This document shows, one piece after another, positions 34,309 through 43,251 of a stretch of 64,000 bases of DNA (position 1 is its first letter; each line of letters starts with the position of its first letter). The notes below the pieces were generated by a model. The model did not search any database. It was not told the origin of the DNA and saw nothing but the letters and a program-made list of their open reading frames with translations. Source of the DNA: Brachybacterium sp. SGAir0954 (GTDB lineage Bacteria > Actinomycetota > Actinomycetes > Actinomycetales > Dermabacteraceae); the NCBI RefSeq assembly GCF_005490785.1, contig NZ_CP027295.1, positions 2,232,001 to 2,296,000 on the forward strand. Direction: 5' to 3'. The position numbers and the translations under genes were made by a program.

Positions 34309-34350
34309 ACGGCCCGCCGGACGATGAGCGACATCGTCCCGGCGGGCCGT
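34309..34350 (-). terminator. Terminator of the POT transporter gene
   Basis: ACGGCCCGCCGG-ACGATG pairs with CATCGT-C-CCGGCGGGCCGT (one bulged base) around AGCGA, about 60 bases after the stop at 34410. Confidence 0.75.
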
Positions 34351-34409
34351 GGTGTGACCTTCGCGGCTCCGGGCCCGTCGGGACCCGGCCGCGAGGGCTC
34401 AGGAGGGGA

Positions 34410-35960
34410 TCAGCGCACCCCGCGCATCCCCCGGGAGACGGGGCGGGCGATGAGCAGCATGATGACGCCGATGCCGATCGTCACCGCGCCGAGCACACCG
34501 AAGTAGCCGACCTCGGCATCCGCGGAGTAGAAGGTCGCGAGCGAGCCGGAGAGCGACGTGCCGAGCGCGACGGCGAGGTTGTACAGCGCCATCATCATCA
34601 CCGGGTAGGAGCGCGGCGCGAGCTTCGTCGCGAGCGAGAGGCCCACGGGGGAGATCCACAGCTCGCCCAGGGTCGCGACGAGCATGATCAGCGCGATCCA
34701 CAGCACCGGCACCGAGGTGATCGCCGCCATCGGCAGGAAGAGCACGAAGGCGGAGCCCATGAGGATGATGCCCACGCCGAACTTGGTGGGCGTGATCGGG
34801 TTGCGGCTGCCGAGCTTCGTCCACAGCGCTGCGAAGACCGGGGCGAGCACGATGATGAAGAACGGGTTGAAGGACTGCACCCAGGAGATCGGCATCTCCC
34901 AGCCCAGCACGGAGCGGTTCAGCCGCGTGTCCGAGTACAGGGTGATGACGGTGAACTGCTGCTGGAAGAGCGCGAAGAACGCGGCGGTGCCGATGAACAG
35001 CGGGATGAAGGCGACCACGCGGGAGCGCTCGTCGGCGTCCAGCTTCCGGCTGCGCAGCAGCAGGGCGAAGATGACGACCGCGCCGATCACCGCGAGCGCG
35101 GAGACGATCGTGGCGAGGTTCCCCGGGTTCACGAGGCCCGTCGCGACGAGCACGATGATCGCGACCACGACGACGAGCGCGGTGGCCGCCCAGACCGGGT
35201 ACTGCGAGCGGGGCAGCGGGTCGGGGACGCTGTGCACGGACTCGGGCAGCCCCTTGCGGGTGAGCACGTACTGGACCAGGCCGATCGCCATGCCGATCGC
35301 GGCGAGGCCGAAGCCGAGGTGGAAGCCCCAGAGGTCCTGGGCGAGGCCGGTGACGAGCGGGCCGAAGAGGCCGCCGATGTTCACGCCCATGTAGTAGAGC
35401 GAGAAGCCGGCGTCGCGGCGGGGGTCGTTGACCTCGTAGAGCGAGCCGACGAGCGTCGCGGCGGTGGACTTCAGGCCGCCGGAGCCGACGGCGACGAGCA
35501 TGAGGCCGATGACGAGGCCCGGCACGCCCGGCAGCAGCGAGAGCGCGATGTGGCCGAGCATGATCATCACGGCGGAGGAGAAGAGGGTCTTCTCCGGGCC
35601 GAGCAGGCGGTCGGAGACGAGGGCGCCGAGGATCGAGAAGATGTAGACGGAGCCGCCGTAGGCGCCGACGATCCCGAGCGCGGTGGTCTCGTCGATGCCG
35701 AGGCCGCCCTGGGTCGCCGCGAAGTACATGTAGATCGCGAGGATGCCCTGCATGCCGTAGAAGCTGAAGCGCTCCCACATCTCGACGCTGAACAGGTTCG
35801 CGAGCGCACGCGGGTGACCGAAGAAGGTCTTCCCGGTGGGGTTGTGGGGGTCCTGGGCGCCGGTGCCCGCCGTGGCGACGGTGCCGCCGGCGGTGGCGCC
35901 CGCGGGCACGGCGTCCTGCGGGCGCGGGGGATTCTGGGGTCCGGTGGAATTCACGATCAT
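34410..35960 (-). CDS. POT/PTR2 family proton-dependent oligopeptide transporter
   Basis: A 516-residue major-facilitator protein of the POT family. The E-x-x-E-R-F-x-x-Y signature appears as VEMWERFSFYGMQG at about residue 60; GALVSDRLLGPEKTLF and GVNIGGLFGPLVTG follow in the N-terminal bundle. It has about 14 predicted helices and imports di- and tripeptides with protons. The N-terminal ~45 residues are a Pro/Ala/Gly-rich cytoplasmic extension. I chose ATG 35960 (MIVNSTG). Three TGCAT repeats at 36022-36051 lie upstream. Confidence 0.92.
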   Translation of the reverse strand: MIVNSTGPQNPPRPQDAVPAGATAGGTVATAGTGAQDPHNPTGKTFFGHPRALANLFSVEMWERFSFYGMQGILAIYMYFAATQGGLGIDETTALGIVGAYGGSVYIFSILGALVSDRLLGPEKTLFSSAVMIMLGHIALSLLPGVPGLVIGLMLVAVGSGGLKSTAATLVGSLYEVNDPRRDAGFSLYYMGVNIGGLFGPLVTGLAQDLWGFHLGFGLAAIGMAIGLVQYVLTRKGLPESVHSVPDPLPRSQYPVWAATALVVVVAIIVLVATGLVNPGNLATIVSALAVIGAVVIFALLLRSRKLDADERSRVVAFIPLFIGTAAFFALFQQQFTVITLYSDTRLNRSVLGWEMPISWVQSFNPFFIIVLAPVFAALWTKLGSRNPITPTKFGVGIILMGSAFVLFLPMAAITSVPVLWIALIMLVATLGELWISPVGLSLATKLAPRSYPVMMMALYNLAVALGTSLSGSLATFYSADAEVGYFGVLGAVTIGIGVIMLLIARPVSRGMRGVR

Positions 35961-36021
35961 CCATCCTGCGCCGCATAAGTTCACGGATCAACGTGAGAAC
36001 CCTCGATGTGACCCGTTCCCC

Positions 36022-36051
36022 TGCATGCAGCCGCGTGCATGACTGTGCATC
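36022..36051. repeat. Three TGCAT repeats upstream of the POT gene
   Basis: TGCATGCA (36022-36029), TGCATG (36036-36041) and TGCATC (36046-36051) lie 62-91 bases before the POT start. They could be regulator half-sites; no known family is assigned. Confidence 0.35.
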
Positions 36052-36113
36052 GTCGGGTGCGGCCACGGGTGCCCTGCGTCACCCTGGCCTGGGGCGACGG
36101 GCCCTGACCGGCC

Positions 36114-37613
36114 TCAGCGGGGGAGCGGCGCGAGCTCCGGGAGGTCGCGGATCCCGAAGCGATCGCGCAGCACGCGTCGCGCGGCGTGCCAGCCGCTCAT
36201 CCCGTGCACCCCGGGACCGGGAGGCGTCGCCGCGGAGCACAGGTACCAGCCGTCGGCGCCCAGGCGGTACGGGTCCGCGGTCGCGGTGGGCCGCGCGATC
36301 ATCGAGCGCATCGTCACGGCGCCCAGCGCGATGTCCCCGCCCACGAGGGACGGGTTGTGCGCGGCTATCTCCGAGGCCGGGACGCCGCGCGCGGCGACGA
36401 CGAGGTCGCGCACCCCGGGCGCCATCGTCTCGAGCCGGCGCAGCACCAGCTCGGTGGGATCGGTCGGGTCCCCGTGCGGCACGTGGGCGTAGGCCCAGAC
36501 GGGGCGCAGCCCGCCCACGGCCCGGGAGGGATCCGCGACGGCGGGGTCGCTCACGAGCACCATCGGCTCCTCGGGCATGCGGCCCGCGGCGACCTGCGTC
36601 TCGGCGCGCGCCATCTGGGCGCGGGTGCCGCCCACGTGCTGGGTCCCGGCGCGCCCCACCTCGGGATCGCGCCAGGGGATCGGCCCGGAGAGCACGAGGT
36701 CCACCTTCGCGGCGGCGTCCCCGTGCCGGAACCGTCGCAGGGAGCGCTCGAGCCGGCCGGGCAGGCGGTTCGCGAGGATCCCGGCCGCGGCGGGCGCCGT
36801 CGTGTCCAGCAGCACCGCTCGCGCGGGCGGCACGTCCCTCCAGGTGCGCACCCGCTCGCCGGTCCGCACCTGCCCGCCGTGCGCGCGCAGGTCCGCGAGC
36901 AAAGCGTCGGCGATGGCCTGGGAGCCGCCCACGGGGACGGGCCAGCCGCCCGCGTGGCCCAGCGAGGCGAGCAGGAGGGAGGTCGCGGCAGGGGCGAGAC
37001 CGGGCAGCGGCCCGATCGCGTGGGCGGCGACCCCGGCGAGGAGGGCCCGGCCGCGCTCGGTGCGCAGCGGCCGGTCCCAGAGCGGGGTGCCCTGGAGCCC
37101 GAGGAGCGCGCCGAACCGGGCCGCCGTGACCACGCCGCCGGGGGAGAGCAGGGAGGGCGGGACGGAGCGCTTGTCCCCGAGCGCGAGATCGACGACGGTC
37201 CCTGCGTGGGCGGCCAGCGCGCCGACGCTCCTGCCCCAGGCGGGGCCGTCCGCCCCGAGCCCCTCGACGGTGCGGTCGAGGTCGTGCCAGGCGACGGCCG
37301 AGCGCTCCGTCCCGATCACCTGGGCGTAGGAGGCCTCGGGGACGCGCAGGTCCACGCCGCGCGCGGGGAGGTCGAAGCGCTGCAGGAAGGGGCTCGCGAG
37401 GGCGAGCGGGTGCACGGCGGAGCAGAGGTCGTGGCGGATGCCCGGTGCGAGACCGAGGTCCTCGGTGCGGGACCCGCCGCCGAGGGTGGAGGTCGCCTCG
37501 AGGACGAGCACCTCCAGCCCGGCGCGGGCGAGGGTGACGGCGGCGGCGAGGCCGTTGGGCCCGCTGCCGACGACGACGACGTCGTGCTCGTGCGGACGGG
37601 GCGCGGCGCTCAT
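36114..37613 (-). CDS. FAD-dependent phytoene-desaturase-like oxidoreductase
   Basis: A 499-residue flavoprotein of the CrtI/phytoene dehydrogenase-like superfamily. VVVVGSGPNGLAAAVTLARA near residue 13 is the FAD-binding motif; LEATSTLGGGSRTEDLGL is the conserved GG-x-x-R second part; the C-terminus has GWYLCSAATPPGPGVHGM, the typical FAD-closing motif. No other carotenoid genes are adjacent, so a carotenoid role is not supported; it may oxidise another lipid. Divergent from the siderophore-interacting protein gene, with 108 bases between starts. Confidence 0.85.
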   Translation of the reverse strand: MSAAPRPHEHDVVVVGSGPNGLAAAVTLARAGLEVLVLEATSTLGGGSRTEDLGLAPGIRHDLCSAVHPLALASPFLQRFDLPARGVDLRVPEASYAQVIGTERSAVAWHDLDRTVEGLGADGPAWGRSVGALAAHAGTVVDLALGDKRSVPPSLLSPGGVVTAARFGALLGLQGTPLWDRPLRTERGRALLAGVAAHAIGPLPGLAPAATSLLLASLGHAGGWPVPVGGSQAIADALLADLRAHGGQVRTGERVRTWRDVPPARAVLLDTTAPAAAGILANRLPGRLERSLRRFRHGDAAAKVDLVLSGPIPWRDPEVGRAGTQHVGGTRAQMARAETQVAAGRMPEEPMVLVSDPAVADPSRAVGGLRPVWAYAHVPHGDPTDPTELVLRRLETMAPGVRDLVVAARGVPASEIAAHNPSLVGGDIALGAVTMRSMIARPTATADPYRLGADGWYLCSAATPPGPGVHGMSGWHAARRVLRDRFGIRDLPELAPLPR

Positions 37614-37708
37614 GGGCCCACGGTATCCGGGGTCGGCGCGCCGTGCGGGGACGGCGGTCCCACGGCACCGTCTGCTGGACAGGTGTTTTTCGTCACAGGA
37701 TCTGCGCG

Positions 37709-37714
37709 TAATCT
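37709..37714 (+). promoter_or_regulatory. Probable leaderless -10 box of the siderophore-interacting protein gene
   Basis: TAATCT, close to consensus, ends 7 bases before ATG 37722; no Shine-Dalgarno site is present. Confidence 0.5.
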
Positions 37715-37721
37715 GGCGGGC

Positions 37722-38588
37722 ATGGACAGAACGAGCACCGCGACCGCCGCCCCCGCCCCGCAGAAGCGCCCCCAGCGGGTGCAGGCGGTGCTCGAGGTGC
37801 AGGCCAAGACCAGGATCTCCCCGCGACTCCTGCGGATCCGCCTCGGCGGAGAGCAGTTCGGGCTCCTGCGTCGCAACGAGCACACCGACTCCTACGTGAA
37901 GCTGCTGCTCGCTGATCCCTCCTCCGGGCTGACCCCGCCCTACGACCTCGACGCGATCCGCGAGGCCGCCCCGGAGAAGCTCCCCGTGCGCCGCACCTAC
38001 ACGGTGCGCCGCTGGCACGATGCCGAGCAGGCCCTCGACCTCGACGTCGTCCTCCACGCCGAGGAGGACGCCGACGGCGGCACCCGGATCGCCGGCGTCG
38101 CCGCGCGCTGGGCGGACGAGGCGCTGCCCGGGGACCGCATCGCCCTCAGCGGGGCAGGCGGCGCCTACACGCCCGACCCCGATGCCGCCCGCCACCTCCT
38201 CCTCGGGGACCACGCGGCGCTCCCCGCCGTCGCCGCCGCCCTCGAGTCGCTGCCGGCGCACGCGACGGGCACCGCCCTGGTGCACCTCGACCACGCCGAC
38301 GACGCGCTGGACATCCCGCACCCCGCCGGCGTCGAGCTGCGCTGGGTGGTGGGGGAGCGCGAGCAGCTGCTCTCCGAGGCCGCCACCCTCGACCTCTCCG
38401 ACGTCAGCGGCCTGCAGGTGTTCTGCCACGCCGAGCGGGGCCTCACGAAGTCGCTGCGTCGCCTGCTCGTGTCCGAGCGGGGCGTCCCCAAGGAGCAGCT
38501 CTCGATCTCCGCGTACTGGGCGCTGGGACGGGTGGAGGACCAGTTCCAGGCGGAGAAGCGCGAGCCGATCGGCGCGATCGACTCCTGA
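37722..38588 (+). CDS. Siderophore-interacting protein (SIP-family ferric-siderophore reductase)
   Basis: A 288-residue flavin reductase of the SIP/ViuB family. The FAD-binding RxYTxR motif reads PVRRTYTVRRWH near residue 91; the NAD(P)H-binding C-terminal half contains HLLLGDHAALPAVAAALESL and a final ISAYWALGRVEDQFQ segment typical of the family. It would release iron from imported ferric siderophores in the cytoplasm. No siderophore importer is next to it. Transcription is likely leaderless and divergent from the flavoprotein gene. Confidence 0.9.
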   Translation: MDRTSTATAAPAPQKRPQRVQAVLEVQAKTRISPRLLRIRLGGEQFGLLRRNEHTDSYVKLLLADPSSGLTPPYDLDAIREAAPEKLPVRRTYTVRRWHDAEQALDLDVVLHAEEDADGGTRIAGVAARWADEALPGDRIALSGAGGAYTPDPDAARHLLLGDHAALPAVAAALESLPAHATGTALVHLDHADDALDIPHPAGVELRWVVGEREQLLSEAATLDLSDVSGLQVFCHAERGLTKSLRRLLVSERGVPKEQLSISAYWALGRVEDQFQAEKREPIGAIDS

Positions 38589-38726
38589 GCCCCACGGTCC
38601 TCCCTCCCGCGGCGACCGCGGCTGGGAGGACCGCACCGGCAGGTGGCGAAACAGTTCTTCACGAACCTTCACCCCTGCCCCTCCCGTGCGCCACGGTGGA
38701 CCCACAGCGAAGCACGGGAGGACACC

Positions 38727-40055
38727 ATGAGCACAGCCGCGATCCACGCCGGGTGGCGAGCCGAGGACGCGCACCGCGCCGTCAACCCGCCCATCTACGC
38801 GACGAGCGCCTACGCGCACCCCGACCACGACTCGCTCAAGGACCTCTTCGCCCGCCGCACCGAGGGCTACGCCTACTCCCGCTCCGGCAACCCGACGACG
38901 GCCGTGCTCGAGGAGCGGATCTCCGCCCTCGAGGGCGGCACCGACGCGATCGCGGTGGCGAGCGGCCAGGCGGCGGTGACGATCGCGCTGTGCGCGCTGC
39001 TCGCCCCCGGCACCCACGTCGTCGCCTCGCAGCGCCTGTACGGAGGCACCACCGAGTTCCTCGACGACACGCTCGCCGATCTCGGTGTGCGCACGACCGT
39101 CGTGGACCCGTGGGACCTCGACGCCCTCGCCGGGGCGATCGAGGAGGACACCCGCGCGGTGCTCGTGGAGTCGATCGCCAACCCCGGGGGCGAGCTCGTC
39201 GACCTCCCCGCGATCGCGCGGATCGCCCACGAGCGGGACGTCCCCGTCGTCGTCGACTCGACGCTCGCGAGCCCCGCCCTGTACCGGCCCGGCGACCACA
39301 GGGCCGACGTCGTCGTCCACTCCGCCACGAAGTACCTCGCAGGGCACGGCACCACGCTCGCCGGGCTGATCGTCGACACGGGCCGGTTCGACCCGCGCCG
39401 ATGTCCGGAGCGCTGGCCGCGCCTGACCACCCGCAACGCACGCTTCGGCGTGACCTTCGCCCGCGAGTACGAGCACGGACGCTCCGGGCTCCTCGCCTTC
39501 GCCCGCGCCAAGTACATGACCGACTTCGGGGCGACCCTGCCCGCCTCGAGCGCCCAGCAGGTGCTGCTCGGCATCGAGACCCTCGACCTGCGCATGCGGG
39601 CGATCAGCAGCACCGCGCGCACCCTCGCCGAGCGGCTCGACGCCGAGCCGGGCGTGCTCCGCGTCAACCACCCGCAGCTGCCCCACCGCGAGGACCGTGC
39701 GATCGCCGAGCGCGACTTCCCGCTCGGGACCGCGGGTGTGTTCTCCGTAGACCTGCCGGCGGGGGAGGCGGGCGCCCGCGCCTTCACCGACGCTCTCGAG
39801 CTGTGGACCATCGCCGTGAACATCGGCGACGTCCGCTCGCTCGTGTGCCATCCGGGCACCACCACGCACTCCCACCTCACCGAGGCCCAGCGGGGCATCT
39901 GCGGCGTCACCCCGGGCACCGTGCGCCTGAGCGCCGGGCTCGAGGACCTCGAGGACCTCTGGACGGATCTGCAGCGGGGCCTCGCCGCGGTGCGCCGCCT
40001 CGCCCCCGAGGTCACCGCTGCCGCGTCCGCCGCGACCGAGACCGCCGCCGTCTGA
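38727..40055 (+). CDS. Cys/Met metabolism PLP enzyme (O-acetylhomoserine sulfhydrylase-like)
   Basis: A 442-residue PLP-dependent enzyme. It begins STAAIHAGWRAEDAHRAVNP; YSRSGNPTTAVLEERISALE and ALEGGTDAIAVASGQAAVTI are family signatures; HSATKYLAGHGTT holds the PLP lysine. Length and the C-terminal CHPGTTTHSHLTEAQRG resemble O-acetylhomoserine (homocysteine synthase) rather than cystathionine gamma-synthase. It would incorporate sulfide into homocysteine. GGGAGG lies 5 bases before ATG 38727. It is 138 bases after the SIP gene and may have its own promoter. Confidence 0.88.
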   Translation: MSTAAIHAGWRAEDAHRAVNPPIYATSAYAHPDHDSLKDLFARRTEGYAYSRSGNPTTAVLEERISALEGGTDAIAVASGQAAVTIALCALLAPGTHVVASQRLYGGTTEFLDDTLADLGVRTTVVDPWDLDALAGAIEEDTRAVLVESIANPGGELVDLPAIARIAHERDVPVVVDSTLASPALYRPGDHRADVVVHSATKYLAGHGTTLAGLIVDTGRFDPRRCPERWPRLTTRNARFGVTFAREYEHGRSGLLAFARAKYMTDFGATLPASSAQQVLLGIETLDLRMRAISSTARTLAERLDAEPGVLRVNHPQLPHREDRAIAERDFPLGTAGVFSVDLPAGEAGARAFTDALELWTIAVNIGDVRSLVCHPGTTTHSHLTEAQRGICGVTPGTVRLSAGLEDLEDLWTDLQRGLAAVRRLAPEVTAAASAATETAAV

Positions 40056-40143
40056 GCGCTCCCGCCGGTCCGTCGGCGCGCCGGCCGGCGTGAGCCCCGT
40101 CGCCCCGGGGAACACGATCGGGCCGACGCCGGTTGACCGCGTC

Positions 40144-41376
40144 ATGAGCGCTCCCGCCAGCACCGCCCGCCCGGGCGAGGCCCGCGTCGTCGACGCGGTC
40201 GGGGTCGTCGACGCCGTCGTGATCGGGGCGGGCCAGGCCGGGCTCTCCGCGGTGCACCACCTCCTGCGCCGCGGCGCCCACGCCCCGGGAGCGCCGTCAC
40301 CGATCGAGGGGGCGCCGCCCGGGGGACCGGGCGTCGTGGTCCTCGACGCCGAGGAGGGTCCCGGCGGAGCCTGGCGCCACCGCTGGGACGCGCTCACCAT
40401 GGCGACGGTCAACGGGATCCGCGAGCTGCCGGGCATGCCGCCCGTCGAGCCCGTCCCCGAGGAGCCCGCGAGCCGCGCCGTCCCCGACTACTTCGCCCGC
40501 TTCGAAGGGCGGAACCCGCTGCCGATCCTGCGCCCCGTCCGCGTCACCCGCGTCGAGGACGACCGCACCTCACCCCCCGATCCGGCGACCGGACTGCCGC
40601 TGCTGCGCGTCCACGCCGAGCGGACCGACGGCGGGCCGGCCCCCGCGCCGCTGCGCACCCGCGCGGTGCTGAACGCGACCGGCACCTGGACCCGTCCCTT
40701 CGTCCCCGCCGTGCCCGGGGCGCGCGACTTCCGCGGCCGCACCCTCCACACGGCCGAGTACACCCGCGCCGAGGACCTCGCCGGCCTCCGCGTCGCGGTG
40801 GTCGGGGGTGGGATCAGCGCGCTCGGCTTCCTGCTGGACCTCGAAGGCGTCGCGGAGACCACCTGGTACACGCGGCGGGAGCCCGTGTTCCGCGACGAGC
40901 CCTTCACCGAGGAGGCGGGCCGGCTCGCCGTCGCCGGCGTGGCCGAGCGGGTCGAGGCCGGGCTCCCCGTGCGCAGCGTCGTCTCGGCGACCGGCCTCGC
41001 CTGGACACCCGCCCTGCGCGCCGCCGCCGACCGCGGCCTGCTGCACCGCCACGAGATGTTCACCCGGATCCTCCCCGACGGCGTCCTCGAGGCCGAGGGT
41101 CGACGGCGCGCCGTCGACGTCATCCTCTGGGCGACCGGCTTCCGCCACGAGCTGCGCCACCTGCGACCCCTCCACTTCCACGGCCCCGCCGGCGGGATCC
41201 GGATGCAGGGGACCGCGGTCGCCGCTGATCCCCGCATCCACCTCCTCGGCTACGGTCCGAGCGCGTCGACGATCGGTGCGAACCGCGCCGGGCGCGCGGC
41301 GGTCACCGAGCTGCTGGTCACCCTCGCCGGCGACGCGCACAAAAAACCTGGCGGAAAGGCCCCGTCCCGGGAATAG
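40144..41376 (+). CDS. Flavin-dependent NAD(P)H oxidoreductase (FMO/thioredoxin-reductase-like)
   Basis: A 410-residue pyridine nucleotide-disulfide-type flavoprotein. Two dinucleotide folds are visible: VVIGAGQAGLSAVHHLLRR for FAD near residue 25 and VAVVGGGISALGFLLDL for NAD(P)H near residue 218. The ATG region GTWTRPFVPAVPGARDFRG and VILWATGFRHELRHL are typical of single-component flavin monooxygenases; no redox CxxC is present. A long Pro/Gly insertion follows the first fold. ATG 40144 is preferred over one 54 bases upstream. Its substrate is unknown. Confidence 0.82.
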   Translation: MSAPASTARPGEARVVDAVGVVDAVVIGAGQAGLSAVHHLLRRGAHAPGAPSPIEGAPPGGPGVVVLDAEEGPGGAWRHRWDALTMATVNGIRELPGMPPVEPVPEEPASRAVPDYFARFEGRNPLPILRPVRVTRVEDDRTSPPDPATGLPLLRVHAERTDGGPAPAPLRTRAVLNATGTWTRPFVPAVPGARDFRGRTLHTAEYTRAEDLAGLRVAVVGGGISALGFLLDLEGVAETTWYTRREPVFRDEPFTEEAGRLAVAGVAERVEAGLPVRSVVSATGLAWTPALRAAADRGLLHRHEMFTRILPDGVLEAEGRRRAVDVILWATGFRHELRHLRPLHFHGPAGGIRMQGTAVAADPRIHLLGYGPSASTIGANRAGRAAVTELLVTLAGDAHKKPGGKAPSRE

Positions 41377-41544
41377 TCCTTTGCGGGGCGTCGTTGCGAT
41401 CTCCCGTAGCCGTCCCCGGCCGCGGTCAGCCCCGATCGCCCGGCCGCACCCGTGCCCGCCTCCTCCCCGGTGGCCGCCCCCCTTCCCGTCCGCCTCGAGC
41501 GGCCGTCACCCGCTGACGGCCGTCCGTTCCCATGCAGGAGACGC

Positions 41545-43047
41545 ATGACCACCACCGACACCACCGCCGCGCGCGCCGCGCAGCCGGAGATCGACCCGCA
41601 GGGCATGCGCGTCATCTGGCTGCTGCTGGTCGCCGCGTTCGTGGCGATCCTCAACGAGACCACGATGGGCATCGCGATCCCGCACCTCAACGCGGATCTG
41701 GGCCTGCCGCCGGAGCTCGGCCAGTGGCTCACGAGCGCCTTCATGCTCACGATGGCCGTGGTCATCCCGACCACCGGCTTCCTCCTGGTGCGCTTCACCA
41801 CGCGCCAGGTGTTCCTCGCCGCGATCAGCGCGTTCACGCTCGGCACCCTCGTGAGCCTGCTCGCGACGGGCTTCCCGATGCTGCTCGGCGGGCGCGTGAT
41901 CCAGGCCGTCGGCACCGGCGTCATGATGCCGCTGCTGATGACGACCATGATGAACGTCGTGCCCGCGCACATGCGCGGCCGCATGATGGGCCGCGTGGGC
42001 ATGGTCATCTCGCTCGCCCCGGCAATCGGCCCCTCGCTCTCCGGCCTCGTGCTGGACACGCTCGGCTGGCGCTGGCTGTTCGGCATCGTCCTGCCGATCG
42101 CGATCATCGCCCTCCTGCTCGGCGCGAAGTGGATGACGAACCTCGGCGAGACCACGAAGGCCCCGATCGACGTGCTCTCCATCGTGCTCTCCGCCGGCGG
42201 CTTCGGCGGCATCGTGTACGGCCTGAGCCTGTTCGGCTCCCACTCCGCGGAGGGCTCCGCGACCGGGGTCATCCCGGGCACCACGGCGCAGACCTCCGGC
42301 GGGATCCTGCTGGCCCTCGGCATCGTGATCCTCGCGGGCTTCGCCTGGCGCCAGCTCACCCTGCAGCGCAAGGACGCGGCGCTCCTGGACCTGCGCGTGT
42401 TCCTCTCGCGGAACTTCACGATCTCCGTGGTCATCATGGCGGTCATCGCGATGGCCATGTTCGGCACGCTGACCCTGCTGCCGCAGTACCTGCAGAACGT
42501 CGCCGGGCTCGACGCGCTGCTGTCCGGGCTGATCCTCATGCCGGGCTCGATCCTCATGGGCCTGCTGGGCCCCGTCATGGGACGCATCTACGACGCGCGC
42601 GGGCCGCGCACGCTGCTCGTGCCCGGCACGATCATGATCGCGGGATCGCTCTTCTACTACGCGACGGTGTCGGAGACGACCCCGTGGCCGGTGCTGATGA
42701 TCGTGCAGTCGGTCATGAGCGTGGGCCTCGCGATGTCCTTCACGCCGCTGTTCTCCGCCTCGCTCGGCTCGCTCGTGCCGCGGCTGTACTCGCACGGCTC
42801 CGCCGCGCTGAACACGCTGCAGCAGGTGGGCGGCGCCGCCGGCGTCGCCGTGCTCATCGGCCTGTACTCGAGCATCCTCCACACGGGGGAGCAGGACGCC
42901 CTGGTGACCGCCGCGGCCGGCGCCCCCGGAGCGCGCGCCGCGTTCCTCGTGGCCGCCTTCATCGCGCTGCTCCCGGTGGTCCTCGCCTGGTTGGTCCGCA
43001 AGCCGGAGGAGACCGAGGACATGCCCGCCGGGGGCCACGGGCACTGA
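41545..43047 (+). CDS. DHA2 family MFS multidrug exporter (EmrB/QacA type)
   Basis: A 500-residue drug:H+ antiporter with about 14 membrane helices. FVAILNETTMGIAIPHLNADL carries the DHA2 motif D1-like stretch; GRVIQAVGTGVMMPLLMT is motif C-adjacent, and APAIGPSLSGLVLDTLGWRW is the antiporter motif C. AGGAG lies 4 bases before ATG 41545. It exports hydrophobic drugs or metabolites. A strong hairpin ends the unit. No TetR or MarR regulator is adjacent. Confidence 0.92.
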   Translation: MTTTDTTAARAAQPEIDPQGMRVIWLLLVAAFVAILNETTMGIAIPHLNADLGLPPELGQWLTSAFMLTMAVVIPTTGFLLVRFTTRQVFLAAISAFTLGTLVSLLATGFPMLLGGRVIQAVGTGVMMPLLMTTMMNVVPAHMRGRMMGRVGMVISLAPAIGPSLSGLVLDTLGWRWLFGIVLPIAIIALLLGAKWMTNLGETTKAPIDVLSIVLSAGGFGGIVYGLSLFGSHSAEGSATGVIPGTTAQTSGGILLALGIVILAGFAWRQLTLQRKDAALLDLRVFLSRNFTISVVIMAVIAMAMFGTLTLLPQYLQNVAGLDALLSGLILMPGSILMGLLGPVMGRIYDARGPRTLLVPGTIMIAGSLFYYATVSETTPWPVLMIVQSVMSVGLAMSFTPLFSASLGSLVPRLYSHGSAALNTLQQVGGAAGVAVLIGLYSSILHTGEQDALVTAAAGAPGARAAFLVAAFIALLPVVLAWLVRKPEETEDMPAGGHGH

Positions 43048-43083
43048 GCCTCACCTCCCGACCGGGCTTCCGCCCCGGTCCCT

Positions 43084-43119
43084 CGACGGCCGCGCACCCC
43101 TCCGGGTGCGCGGCCGTCG
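43084..43119 (+). terminator. Strong terminator after the DHA2 gene
   Basis: Perfect 16-bp arms (43084-43099 and 43104-43119) with the 4-base loop CTCC, 37 bases after the stop. Confidence 0.8.
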
Positions 43120-43172
43120 TGCTTCTCCGGTCAGAGGTCACGAATAGGTCACCGCCGACGGACCAACCTCCC

Positions 43173-43196
43173 GTGATGTGACTCACGACATACTCT
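43173..43196 (+). promoter_or_regulatory. CRP/GlxR-like site and -10 box upstream of the second sugar ABC operon
   Basis: GTGA-N6-TCAC at 43173-43186 matches the core of the cAMP receptor protein (GlxR/CRP) site. TACTCT at 43191-43196 is a likely -10 box, giving a ~50-base leader before the binding-protein ATG. The site would overlap the -35 area. Confidence 0.5.
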
Positions 43197-43251
43197 CGCC
43201 AGACCCGGGCGCTCCCGTGCACCCGCGGACGACTGCGACGAAGGAGTCCCC

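Noticed and set aside
36114-37613. Carotenoid biosynthesis cluster around the phytoene-desaturase-like gene
   Set aside because: No crtB, crtE or cyclase gene lies nearby; the neighbours are a siderophore-interacting reductase and a peptide transporter, so the flavoprotein is left unassigned.
38643-38726. A longer start of the O-acetylhomoserine sulfhydrylase-like protein at GTG 38643
   Set aside because: The added 28 residues are not family-like, and GGGAGG at ideal spacing precedes ATG 38727.
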